Below, piece after piece: positions 37,334-46,770 of a stretch of DNA of 64,000 nucleotides (the stretch's first letter is position 1; each line of letters begins with the position of its first letter). Below the pieces are notes generated by a model, which saw nothing but the letters and a program-made list of their open reading frames with translations, searched no databases and was not told the origin of the DNA. The translations under genes and the position numbers were made by a program. Location of the stretch: positions 35,535 to 99,534 of the forward strand of contig QPMI01000591.1 in NCBI GenBank assembly GCA_004431415.1, written 5' to 3'. The DNA is from Cyanophora paradoxa (taxonomy: Eukaryota > Glaucocystophyceae > Cyanophorales > Cyanophoraceae).

Positions 37334-38357
37334 AGCTTGTCCAGCACGATCGCAACAGCCGTAGAGGGCTGGCGTCGCGGCGAGTGACTGGCGACCGACC
37401 GGGAATAGCACCCTCGGGCTCGCACGGCAGCTCGCGCAGGCGGCGTCGACGAATCCGACCGGGAATAGCACCCTCGGGTATTCGCGCGCGGGCCTGGCTT
37501 CCACAGGACTAAGTTCTGGCCGTCGTAACCGCGCTGAGCCAGAACCTCAGCCCGCGGCCGTGGGCGCCAGGCTAAGCCACGCGGCTGCCCCCACGTCTCC
37601 TCCAGATCCGCTGAAGGATCTGCGGGCGAGCGGCTCGCCTGGCTCTCTATAGCTGGCCAGCGACCGCCCGCGCTTTGTGGGGCGCGCGCGGCGCAGGCGA
37701 GGTCCGAGCCCGTACGCGTCCAGTGCCAGGATCAAATCTGCCGACCCCAGCAGATCAAATCCCAAGGGCGAGGGCCAGGCGCGCACCCCGAGGGCCGTGC
37801 GCGTGCGCTGCGCCAGCACAGGCCGTGAAGAACTCCGGCGCGAAGCGCTGGGCTCGGAGTGCAAGGCTAGCGAGAGCCAGCACAGCCGATCGACCAGACT
37901 CATGCACGCCTCGGTCCAGGGCGAGGCTCGCCAGTCGCCGGTCGTCGTAAAGGTCTTCTTTTATCTGCTCGAGGCCGTACGCGCGGCGCTGCGCGGCGGG
38001 GCGCGCGTACGGGCATGGGCGTCGAGGTTGTCCCTCGGGGATCTGGACAAGATCTGCGGCGTCCGTCGGCGAGGGCGACGGGAGGGCGCGTCCGACCGCA
38101 TTTATCGGTTCTCCAGAGCTAGTTCTACGTTTCCGGTGCGCTGACGGAGAGCCTGGCGGCTCGCTGAGGCTGATCGCTGTGTGCGTATCGATCGCACGCC
38201 GATCCGGGCCCGCCGGTGCGCGGGGGTCGCCGATCGGCACTGAAACGATGTTTCTAGAGCTACTAGCGATGCGTGCGCATCGCTGATGGTCGCCGAAGAT
38301 GACGGGCTGATGCTGTCGGAGGCTGCCCACGGGCCCAGTTCCGTGAGCAGTGGCGCC

Positions 38358-38639
38358 TGTCGGATGAGAGGATTCCCACCCGATTAGGCACCCGCGCAGT
38401 ACTGCGCGGGGCCGGCTCCCTGTGCTGGAGCAGCTGTAGATGCAGGCTGGTGTATTCACTGTGTACCCGGAAGACTACTGACTCTGTACCCCTAAGACAG
38501 GTAGAGGCAGGCCAGCGTAGGCTACCGAGAGGTAAGCCTACAGGAAGAGAGACTATGCCAGGGCTCTCAGACTACGTCAGGCACCAACTAGCTCTAGTCA
38601 CTAAGTCACCGCAAGGCCTGGGAATCGAGCCAGGCGACA
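38358..38639 (-). repeat. LTR, right copy (5' LTR if the element reads minus)
   Basis: Second 282-bp LTR; both borders match the left copy at an exact offset of 12281. Followed by the target duplication CCAAT. Confidence 0.92.
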
Positions 38640-38644
38640 CCAAT
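38640..38644. repeat. Target-site duplication (right), CCAAT
   Basis: Matches 26072-26076. Confidence 0.85.
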
Positions 38645-38877
38645 ACCTCACGTACGCGTGCACGCTCCCCGCCCTTGCACGCGAATTCGAACCTGTTGTC
38701 ACGGTGATAATGATCATCGATGCGCGTCACTTTTGTCGCGTCGATATCGATGACGCTTGCGCATCGAAGCAGCTGTGTCTGAGCCGACCTCACGCGTCGC
38801 CCTGACACCGCCCCCTGACACCGCTCCGACAATATTATTTTGAACAATTCCATAGATAGTTGAACAGCCGCGATGGG

Positions 38878-40700
38878 CTACCAGGCGGAGGCGCGCGGGG
38901 GCACGCGGGCCTGGGCGGTCGCCTGCTCCTTGCGGATCGCCTGCGCGCGCTGCACGTGCCCGTAGAGGCGCCGCGCCCGCCAGCCCAGCCCCGGGTCGAT
39001 GGACCGGTCCTTGGGCGCCGGCGGCACGGCCGGAGGCGCCTCGGCCGCTGGCGCGAGCGACTGGGCCGAGGCAGAGCGGCGGACGAGGTCCACGAAGGTG
39101 CGGGCCCCGCCCTCCGCGAAGACGGCGGAGGACTGGAGGGGCGCCGGCCCCTCCCCGTCGCCCCCGCCGGCTCCCCCGCCGGAGAGGTCGGCGAGGGAGG
39201 AGCCGCCGCGCGCGTGTGTCGCGATCGACTGGCGCATGACGCCGGCCGCCGCCGTCGGGCGCGCCCGCGAGGCCCGCATCCCGTCCCCCTTCCGGTTCGG
39301 CAGCGAGGTCGACGCCTGCAAGGAAATTAAAGCGGTCAGACGCGAATTCGAGGGGAAATTCGGAGGGGCGGGTTTGAGCTTGGGCGCACGGTCAGGGTGC
39401 CCGGGGAGACAGCGAGGGCCTCCGGGGCGAGCTTGGCCGGCTGCGCGCTCCACAGGCGCCCGCCCGGCGCCGAGTGCAGGTGCCGCATCCCCGTCGCCAG
39501 CTGCGCGCGCGGAGCGTTCAAAGGAGAAAGAAAGGCGCTGTCGCCAGTGGGTGCAGGCGGACCATGCGGTGGCGCTCGGATTCGGCCTCTGCCTCCAGCA
39601 GGCCGCCGGCCTCGCCGACGAGGCCGGCGGGGGCGGTCGAGGGCCGCGCGGCGAGGGCGCCCTCGAGCAGCGCCGAGGCGGAGGCGGAGGAGGCGACGAC
39701 GGCGCCTGCGGCGGCCGCCATGTGGAGCGGGTGCGAGAGGATCCCGTGCCGCGGCGGCGAGGCCGGCGCCGACCGCGGCGGCGGCGACGGCGTGCGGGAC
39801 GAGGGCGACTCGGACCGCGGGCGCGGGGCCGGCGCCCAGCCGGCCTCGCCCTCGCCGCGCCGCAGCCGGACGCCCGGCGTCGGGCCCGTCTGTACATGAT
39901 CCCGGTCCCAGGCGCGGAGCGGGCCGCCCCGCGCGCGCGTGTAGCGCACGGCGGCGGCGGGCGGCGGCCGGACGCCCCACTGGGCCTCCGCGCGGCCGCC
40001 CCGCGCCGGCTGCGGCTGCGGCAGCGGGGTCGCCAGGCCCGATTGCGGGGCCGAGTCCCCGCCCCAGGCGGCGACCGAGCCGTGGCCCAGCGTCGACCGC
40101 TCGCTGTGCAGCAGCTCCGCAGCAAAGGCAGAGGCCGCGGCGACTGCGGCCGCAGCGGCTATGGCGGTGTCCGCGGCGGAGGCTGGCGCCGCGCCGTCGA
40201 CGGAGGGGAGGCGGGCGCGGACGACGCGGGGCCGCGCCCACTCTGCCCCCTCCGCCCCGGCCGCCCCGCCATCCTCCGAATCGGACGAGGCGCGGGGCGA
40301 CTGGGACCGGAGCGAGCGGATCGATATCTCGATGATCAGATCTCGGCCGCCCCGCCACGCTCGCCTGCGGATCTCGATGATCAGTTCGTGGAATGAGCTT
40401 AATTATAATGGGCCATGTCGATTTAACGTGGCATGGAGTCCGGCTATTAACTAGGCCCCGATCGACCGCCCACACGCACCGCCGGCGTCGGGATCTCGAT
40501 CGTGAGCTCCTCCGGCCTCCGCCGCGCGCCGCCGCCGGCGTCCCCCTCCGAAGAAGGCTCGCCCGAGGGCGTCGGCGGCTGCGCCGAGGGCGTGGGGGGG
40601 AAGAGCCCGCCGGGGGTACCTACGTCCACCGCGGAGGCGGGCGCCGACGCGGTCCGGCGTGCGCGCGCCGGCGCGCCGGATCGATGCCTGCACAGAAGAA
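38878..40700 (-). CDS. Unrecognised Ala/Pro/Arg-rich host protein
   Basis: Minus-strand gene. C-terminal exons fit in phase: an exon from 39563 upward, 39390-39500 (LATGMRHLHSAPGGRLWS) and 38878-39315, which ends in TAG at 38878-38880 after RARVPPRASAW. Donors are GTCCGC and GTGCGC, and the acceptor before 39315 is TTCCTTGCAG. Upstream exonic sequence extends to at least 40335 and probably to about 40690 (PEELTIEIPTPAVRVGG). The protein is low-complexity, with serine-rich segments and short motifs such as FVDLVRRSAS and GWRARRLYGHVQRAQAIRKE, a basic helix near the C-terminus. I do not recognise a family. The short LHMAAAAGA stretch recalls an ankyrin repeat but is not enough to call one. Confidence 0.5.
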
Positions 40701-40760
40701 GAAGCTTCTCATCAGAAAGCTCAGAAGAAAGCTCAGAAGAAAGCTCAGAAGAAAGCTCAC
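40691..40760. repeat. 13-bp tandem repeat (AGAAGAAAGCTC-type), about four units
   Basis: CAGAAGAAAGCTC repeated with a 13-base period after CACAGAAGAAGAAGCTTCTC. Confidence 0.85.
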
Positions 40761-40884
40761 GGTCGTAGCCCACCCTTCTCGTAGCCCACACAGGGCCACA
40801 CTTCTCCTCCTCACCTGAGTTGCCTCCTCTCGGCAATTGGAGAGCTCCTGAGTCCTGAGAGCCCCAAAACAACTCTCGCCGGCG

Positions 40885-40985
40885 GGGGATCGAAACATTT
40901 TCGTGTTCGTAAAAAATGTTTCCGCGGCCGGCGCGGGGGGCTCGAAACATTTTTCGTGTTCGTAAAAACAGAGTTTCCGATTTAT
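40885..40985. repeat. Hairpin-forming repeat, two diverged copies
   Basis: First copy: GAAACATTTT, a loop CGTGTTCGTA, then AAAATGTTTC (perfect 10-bp arms). The second copy (about 40949-40982) keeps the left arm and loop but its right arm is degenerate. Both follow a CCGGCG-rich segment. Confidence 0.7.
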
Positions 40986-40989
40986 AGCC

Positions 40990-41939
40990 GTCCAACGGGG
41001 ATTCGAACCATTTTTCAGGCGCCGGCCGGATCGAGCCGCCGGACGGACTCGATTGTTTGAACGATTCGAGCTCGAGGGTCCTACGAGCTCAAGGGGCAGT
41101 GAACTTCCGAACTACGATCGCGAGCTCGAGGGGCAAGTTCCCGGGCAACATCGATGTTTTGTAGAAAACTTGAGAGCTAATTATAAAACCAGAACGAACC
41201 CTATGTACACGCTTTTTTGAAACTGACAGCGCGCTAATCATGTGGACTACTCATGTCACGAGTCATGTGGGAGTTAAAATCTTCCGGAGTTCGAGCCTGC
41301 ATTATATAATTATGGGCAATTTATGGCTCTGAGGCTCGCTCGCCGTCTGCGATTATTATTATGGGCGAATTTTGGCTCGCCTTCGAATTCTGCAGCAGGC
41401 CGCGCACGCAGCCGACTAGTACTCGCTTTCGACTAGTACTCGACATCGAGCTAGCGCGCGCTCTTGTAGTGCTCCTGTTGCATATATATATATATATATA
41501 TAGCCCGTCGTATAAAGGGCGTTCGTCCTACCGATTCTAACATTCTGCTCTTCGGTTCTCAAAGCCAGGTGCGCTCGAGTGATGTGAGTCAAGTCCTTGA
41601 GCTCCTCAGGAGGAGGTCGTCGGGTTCTCCAGATCTAGATCTAGATCTAGAGCTGCCAGGCTGCGATTTTCACTGACTTCGGTGGCCGCTTCTGCAGTCG
41701 TCGTCCTCAGAAACCTTTCGTCTGTCACCATGGGCAGTGCGTAATTTCTTGCGTATACGCATGAATTCGAATGGGCTTGCTGGCTTTCGGAGTGCGCTGA
41801 CTTGAATCTGTTCGCATAACCTTCTCCCGATCCCCTGCTCCGGCGAGAACAGACAGTGCGCGCTCATGCTACACACCTTTCACAATGCCTCGCAGTCGTC
41901 GTTATAATTAATCGTCTGACTGAAAACAGCCAGCACCTG
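40990..41939. other. Spacer, no gene seen
   Basis: Mixed-composition DNA with a (TA)n microsatellite at about 41481-41501 and an AGATCTAGATCT palindromic run near 41630-41652. Upstream exons of the small gene at 41940-42330 may lie here, but I could not identify them. Confidence 0.4.
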
Positions 41940-42330
41940 CTATGCCAACCGCGACTGCGCGGGTTCGACGGTCGGCGAAAGCATGGGCACAATCGACATC
42001 ACCGCAGATTATTGCAGGTCCACTCTGGGCGGAAAGTCCATGTTCTACGACGGGGATTTTAAATGCCATAACCTTCAACTCGACGGCGACAGCCAGGCAT
42101 GTGCACGCGCGCGCTCGGCTTCGAGACCCTGACTGATTCAAACGCAGATTGTGAGTGCCGAGGACGAGTTCGCAGCCTTGGACGACGAGGAGGCGGCCGA
42201 GCTCGAGATCACGGTCCGTGCAGCACCGCTTTAATTCGAGTTTGCGATCGCAATCTGACGGAAGTGACGCGCGCGACGTTCAGGCGGACGCCCAGCTGGA
42301 GGCTGTCGACGCCGAAATGATCGCCCAGTA
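41940..42330 (+). CDS. Unrecognised small host protein, 3' exons (Cys-containing, acidic tail)
   Basis: Three exons by splice sites and frame: 41940-42095 (includes CYANRDCAGSTVGESMGTID and SMFYDGDFKCHNLQLDGDS; ends at a GC donor), 42148-42213 (SAEDEFAALDDEEAAELEIT) and about 42283-42330 (ADAQLEAVDAEMIAQ, stop TAA). Regularly spaced cysteines suggest disulphides in the first exon; the tail is acidic. No family recognised. The start and any signal peptide are upstream and unresolved. Confidence 0.45.
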
Positions 42331-43331
42331 ATTATAATCTCCTGCGCGTGCAAACTCGTGCAAACTCCCGCGGTACGCATGCGCTCTCTCTGATTGCAGC
42401 AGCACTCCGTGATGCGTTAATTCGCAGATGCCAAGGGCTCCGACGGTTTCAGCAACTCAACTCAGATGCCAAGGGCTCCGACGGTTTCAGCCATGAGGGT
42501 CCTCTATATAGCTAGATATAGCTGCACTTCGATGTGTACATGTGAGCCTTCTGGCTTGTGAGAAAGTGAGGATCGCGGTGATTTTGTATTGGCACAATTA
42601 CGATGCTCCGGGGATCGCGCACGTGGCTTAGACTTGATGCAGTGTGTTTATCAATGATCAGGGAAAGGAAGGAGAAGGGTTCTGAAATCACCGGTGGACT
42701 CGTCGGGAGAGGTGCCTCTTCGTTTGTGATTTTCCAGTGGATTTGATCATGAGAAATCATGGTTTTCTGTCCTCGGTCACTGTTGCTTTAAAATTCCATG
42801 TTTCCGTTCTTTGAGATTCGTCACAGGTCAAGTGCGTAATCGTGTCGACGTCTCTCGAGCTCTCCACAGTTGTTTTTCGCAAAAGCCCATATGGGCATTG
42901 ATTCGGATTCGAACACAGGATCCAACCGGCGGACATGGGCCGCTCGGCTGTTGTACGTGGATGGACCCCGCTTACGGCCACTTCGCTTCGCTCCGGGCCG
43001 CGGTTCCATCCACATTTAGCGTCTTCCCCTCACTAGATCGATCTGATTTTGCCGTGCGTGTACCAAAATCGTTTTACACGTTTCCCTCTGCTATTACGTG
43101 CCGGAGGGCGTGTGCGTGGGTACCTTAGGGGTTGAAAAATAAAATTCGATTTAGCTTCGAGGAGGTAGCTAACGGGAGAGCCTTTGAGGCTGATTGGGAA
43201 TTCACTTTAGGGTATGAGCTTAGGCATTCTAGTGTCCACTGAGAGGCCGAAGGCAGGAAGCCATCTTGGCTGCCGCCGCACTAGAAATTCCCGGTTCAAT
43301 TTTGAAGGGTGATCATGACTGCTCTCGGCTA
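42331..43331. other. Transition from host DNA to the viral element
   Basis: No gene called. Composition falls from host-like to AT-richer across this stretch, and the left border of the viral element lies here or just beyond. No terminal inverted repeat matching the right side could be found by eye. A minus-strand GCCGAGCGGCC...GTTCGAATCC pair (about 42895-42955) resembles tRNA Ser/Leu A and B boxes but does not fold as a tRNA. Confidence 0.35.
42425..42491. repeat. 38-bp period direct repeat, two units
   Basis: CAGATGCCAAGGGCTCCGAC with continuation GGTTTCAGC occurs at 42425 and 42463. Confidence 0.9.
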
Positions 43332-43580
43332 GCTGATGTCGTTTCTTTTTTCAAAAGCAAACAAAAGGATGTCAAGGCCGCCTCAGCAAGCCTTCAAGCA
43401 TCCTGATATAGATGGTACGTTATTGACGGCGTCCGAGGTCTCTGGTAGTGCACACCGGGCGGTGCGGGATCTTCTACGTGCTGAAGAATTTCGTGTTCAG
43501 CTTCACGGTTGGCGCTGTTGCTGTCATGATCACCACCAAAGGAAAGGTCAAGATCCGCTGTGCAACAATGCGACTGTAGG
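43332..43580 (+). pseudogene. Possible small viral membrane-protein remnant
   Basis: Two frames carry protein-like sequence: ADVVSFFKSKQKDVKAA from 43332, and from about 43454 a frame with CGIFYVLKNFVFSF then TVGAVAVMITTKGK ending in TAG. The second has a hydrophobic segment of about 17 residues flanked by lysines, like a small membrane protein. The frame change between them would need an indel. Low confidence. Confidence 0.3.
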
Positions 43581-43674
43581 CGAGCATGTGAATGGAAGTG
43601 ACGCAGCAACTCAAACACTCCTGCAAGACATGAGGCCATTATCAGAGGTCTCGGCAAATAATTAGGGATATTCT

Positions 43675-44508
43675 CTACGGGGCAGTATCCTGTCCGAAAA
43701 TGGGGAAGTACCTATTAGTGCCGTAGTACTCCGCATAGGTATTCTGCCTTGCGATAGCATCGGTTCTTTCTGCATAGAGAATGCATTTATAAATACCGAA
43801 TTTTGTAGCTCTCACCAAGAACTGGTAGTCTTCAAGGCCGAAATTTACACCATGATAAGCGATCCCGAAATTATCATATGGAGTAATCACCACAGCAATG
43901 TTTGGGGTTCCACCCTCTACTTGACAGACAGCGTAGACGTCTGGAGGGATATCAACAACCACCTTGTAGTGGTCACCAATTTCCACAAGAGAATCAACTA
44001 CTGATGTCTGCTCATTAACAACGATTGGGAAGATCTTTATAATATATGGTGCATTCATACTTGGCAAATAGGTTCGAATTCTCGTGTTAGGATCAATAGG
44101 GTTTGGTTGATCATTAACAAAGAGAGGAGCACCAACAGCTCCACCAACCCGCAAACCATCACCAATATATGCTCCCCCCGTCTTGCAGTTAATAGCTCCT
44201 GACCTAGACTCGAAAGAATAAGTCGAAAGAGGGGCGCCATAACTGTCTGGATCACCATAATGGGCACTAAAATTCGCATTAGTTACAAGTAATTTCGTGG
44301 TCTTAACTATACCATTATTTTTATCGCACCTGAGTTCCTGCAATCTCAGTTTATGGGTGGAACCGAAGGTGTTCATCGTAGGTTGAACCTCTGTTGATTG
44401 CAGACCTTCTACATCATCGAAAGTAGCATGCTGCAGAACGTGGTTAGCTGGTGCAGCTAATGAAAGCTGTGCTGTAACAATACGCTCAATTGGAGGTGGT
44501 TCAGCCAT
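43675..44508 (-). CDS. Spike/fibre protein 1 with shared N-terminal anchor module
   Basis: 277 residues, intact, start ATG at 44506-44508. Residues about 20-80 hold the module shared with the two neighbouring genes: QHATF..VEGLQSTE, then LRLQELRCDKNNGIVKTTKL and LVTNANF. The C-terminal half (about 120-277) is beta-rich and differs from the paralogues except for the GGAYIGDGLRVGG segment. By analogy with viral fibres I infer that the N-terminus anchors to the capsid or a fibre base and the C-terminus binds the host. A (TA)n tract immediately upstream of the start may act as promoter. No family name assigned. Confidence 0.6.
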   Translation of the reverse strand: MAEPPPIERIVTAQLSLAAPANHVLQHATFDDVEGLQSTEVQPTMNTFGSTHKLRLQELRCDKNNGIVKTTKLLVTNANFSAHYGDPDSYGAPLSTYSFESRSGAINCKTGGAYIGDGLRVGGAVGAPLFVNDQPNPIDPNTRIRTYLPSMNAPYIIKIFPIVVNEQTSVVDSLVEIGDHYKVVVDIPPDVYAVCQVEGGTPNIAVVITPYDNFGIAYHGVNFGLEDYQFLVRATKFGIYKCILYAERTDAIARQNTYAEYYGTNRYFPIFGQDTAP

Positions 44509-44535
44509 TTATATTAAACATATATATATATTTTA
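44509..44535 (-). promoter_or_regulatory. AT-rich promoter-like spacer upstream of spike 1
   Basis: The spacer between spike 2 and spike 1 is an almost pure TATATA tract (reads AAATATATATATATGTTTAA on the minus strand), placed just before the ATG. Functional status is inferred. Confidence 0.4.
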
Positions 44536-45378
44536 GGGAGTGGGGTCATCGATCACATCTGGTTCCTGGTAAAACCCTGATACTGAAAGAGTATCAGGAG
44601 TAACACCTCTGAGAACTGAAACAGCTGCTATATCTGTTCTCAAACCGATAATTGTTATAGTATATTTGCCAATGTCTGTAACAAACAAATCGTAAGTGAA
44701 ATTATTGTTATAAACACAGAAGCCTGTGCCGAAATGATCATATCCCTGCACACTGAAATAGTACCTGTGACCTGGCTGGTTGTTGTTGGCTCTACATAAA
44801 GAGAGCATGGCGTTTGGAATGGCGAGACCTCTCATTACTCTTTTGGTTCCTTCAATTAGTTCAGAGGTTGCAAGTGTAACTGTATAACCTACGTAAAATT
44901 GAACAAATGGTTGCTGTGCAACAGGTGTATATAATCTAATACGCTGTGGATTCTCTACATTTTGATCGAGAGTATCAGGGACATCATTAAACGAAACAGA
45001 TGAAGAGAGTTGACCGGATACACGGCAACCTCCACCAATAAAAGCACCGCCTGAACGAATTGTAGCAGCAGCAGTGTTTTTATCGAAATCAAGAGCTTTC
45101 AGATTTACACTGTAAGCATCAGGGCCTCCATTGGTAGGTTGAAAGAAGTTGGCATTAGTCACAAGAAGTCGAGTTGTTTTAACCACACCTGAGTTTTTGT
45201 CGGCTCGAAGTTCTTTAACTCGAATAATCGAATTCTTATCAAAGGAGTTACCATTGGAATTGGGTCTCTCTGTGGATTCTAATCCACGAACCTCATCATT
45301 TACTTCATGCTGGCGAAAGTGCATAGCAGGGGATCCAAGGGAATATATTGGAAGTTGAACTCGATTATATTCACCCAT
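44533..45378 (-). CDS. Spike/fibre protein 2 with shared N-terminal anchor module
   Basis: 281 residues, intact. N-terminal module: RQHEVNDEVRGLESTE, then IIRVKELRADKNSGVVKTTR and LLVTNANF, close to the neighbours. The middle keeps GGAFIGGGCRVSGQL; the C-terminal part (YYFSVQGYDHFGTGFCVYNN) aligns loosely with spike 1 (VVITPYDNFGIAYHGVNF), so the two look like tandem duplicates. Tandem on the minus strand with spike 1 and a short AT-rich gap. Role in attachment is inferred from context. Confidence 0.6.
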   Translation of the reverse strand: MGEYNRVQLPIYSLGSPAMHFRQHEVNDEVRGLESTERPNSNGNSFDKNSIIRVKELRADKNSGVVKTTRLLVTNANFFQPTNGGPDAYSVNLKALDFDKNTAAATIRSGGAFIGGGCRVSGQLSSSVSFNDVPDTLDQNVENPQRIRLYTPVAQQPFVQFYVGYTVTLATSELIEGTKRVMRGLAIPNAMLSLCRANNNQPGHRYYFSVQGYDHFGTGFCVYNNNFTYDLFVTDIGKYTITIIGLRTDIAAVSVLRGVTPDTLSVSGFYQEPDVIDDPTP

Positions 45379-45509
45379 TGCTTCTTTTACTAAGAAGGAA
45401 AGAAAAATAAACGACTTTCAAGAAGGACATGCAAGATACATGCCTTTCTTATGCATGATCTATGAAAAATAACAATTAACCCATCTCTCATTCTTCGAAT
45501 TCGAGTTCT

Positions 45510-45773
45510 TTACATAGGAGCACTCACAGGAATTTCGCTTGCCTTTCGAACAGTCCCCCTTGCAAACGCTTGCTCTACAATCGCTTCCTTTGTGAGTGGA
45601 ATCGGAATTCCAGCGGCAATACACGATTTAACTTCTTTGTCCACAATCTCATCAATCGCAATTCTCGCCCGATTATGAGCAGCATTATCGATCCAATCCT
45701 GAACAGAGTAGGCACAGTATTCCATTCCCAGTTTTTCAGTATCAGTTAGAACCACTTGGTAGATGTTCGACAT
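45510..45773 (-). CDS. Small hypothetical viral protein, 87 aa
   Basis: Intact small gene between spike 2 and spike 3. Helical, with YSVQDWIDNAAHNRARIAID and IPLTKEAIVEQAFARGT. Its place among fibre genes suggests a structural or assembly role, which is inference. An AT-rich TATTATAG lies just upstream of the start. Confidence 0.55.
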   Translation of the reverse strand: MSNIYQVVLTDTEKLGMEYCAYSVQDWIDNAAHNRARIAIDEIVDKEVKSCIAAGIPIPLTKEAIVEQAFARGTVRKASEIPVSAPM

Positions 45774-45794
45774 TTATTATAGCAAAACATTTTA

Positions 45795-46750
45795 TTATAC
45801 TGCATAAATTAATGCAACACAGAAACTCTGTTGACTTGCGATAATTGATGCTGTCCCTTGGGACACAGCAACATCAAAGTAATCGCCCGAATTGGCTTTA
45901 AATGTTGCACAAGGGCTTCCTCCTTGTGTTGAAGTTGTTTTTATACTCAAAAGACTTAAAAATGTAGATGAACCGTTGTGTCGACACACAACATCACAGG
46001 TAGATGAATCAGCATATGCACCAAAAGATACAACATACATCCCAGCCACAGGGCATGTGAAAATACCAGTAGCTGAATTATAGCATCCCCCAACATTGTA
46101 GTAAATGTTTGCCCATTTGATCACCTGACCAGCTGTATAAGCAGTAGATGTTGCATGATAAACACGACATGATGGGTAAAAATTAGCCTTCAAATATTTA
46201 GTATCCGCCAAACTGAGACCAGAAGTTGTGATGGTGGCTATCGTTGTATTATTTCGCTTCAAAACTATATCAGAATCTGCTCCTGAATCGACAGAAGTTG
46301 TTTTCACTCCACCATTTCCTGTCAAGAGACCTGAAAACGTCCCAGTGGTTGCACTCACAGCCCCATAAGAAGTCGCTGTCACTGTCCCATTCACACTCAG
46401 TCCAGTCCCAATCCATGCCCCACCACTGTAAACTTGAAAAGCCGCCGAATTCCTATCAGCCGGATTAAAAGCCGTTTTGGAATCCTGTTGACCTTCATAT
46501 AGATTTTCTTTGGTGACCAGCCCGAAGAGATTGCGGGTCGATTAGATACGATCATTTGAGTAGCTTTAACGACTCCATCAGCCTTGTCAGCTCGGAGTTC
46601 TTTGACTCTGAGTATGCTTTGGTCATTAAAAGAATCGGTTTTCGCTGTCTCAGTCGAAGGGTGGCTTGGAGATAAATCATAAACAGTGTGTTGGACATTG
46701 TGGACAGCACTTGCACTCAAAGAAAACACAGGCGTGAATACAGTTGTCAT
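45795..46750 (-). CDS. Spike/fibre protein 3 with C1q-like head (one frameshift)
   Basis: N-terminal part (from 46750) carries the shared module: VQHTVYDLSPSHPSTE, then ILRVKELRADKADGVVKATQ. The frame then changes near 46530, and the 3' frame continues through a Ser/Thr/Gly-rich shaft (SATTGTFSGLLTGNGG) into a domain with GIFTCPVAGMYVVSFGAY and a C-terminal VALIYAV strand. That pattern matches the C1q/TNF-like trimeric head fold. C1q-like tips occur in viral and bacterial fibres as receptor-binding heads. The frameshift splits anchor from head, so this copy is either broken or carries a sequencing indel. Confidence 0.65.
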
Positions 46751-46770
46751 CTTTAAATTGCTCTTTATAA

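Larger units (their letters stand above)
26077..38639 (-). mobile_element. Complete LTR retroelement without coding capacity (LARD-type)
   Basis: Bounded by 282-bp direct LTRs that begin TGTCG and end CGACA, and by 5-bp target duplications CCAAT at 26072-26076 and 38640-38644. The LTR offset is constant at 12281 and I saw no difference between copies, which points to recent insertion. The 12-kb interior holds no gag, protease, reverse transcriptase or integrase motif in any frame I read; its open frames are GC-driven. A purine-rich tract (AGCGGAAGAGGAGT on the minus strand, at 26359-26374) abuts the left LTR like a polypurine tract, so transcription is probably on the minus strand. No clear primer-binding site beginning TGG is seen next to the right LTR. 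It would have to be mobilised by proteins made elsewhere. Confidence 0.88.

Noticed and set aside
38340-38357. TGGCGCC next to the right LTR as a tRNA-Lys primer-binding site
   Set aside because: In the minus orientation favoured by the purine tract, the sequence after the LTR reads GGCGCCACTG and lacks the required TGG start; in the plus orientation it is on the wrong side.
39396-39500. Protein-kinase-like motif (ATGMRHLHSA)
   Set aside because: It recalls kinase subdomain VI, but no HRD, DFG or glycine loop is present in neighbouring exons.
38878-40125. 415-codon minus-strand open frame taken as one exon
   Set aside because: Its reading frame changes register relative to the splice-consistent exons; only the part corresponding to 38878-39315 is convincing. 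The rest is a shadow of exons in another frame.
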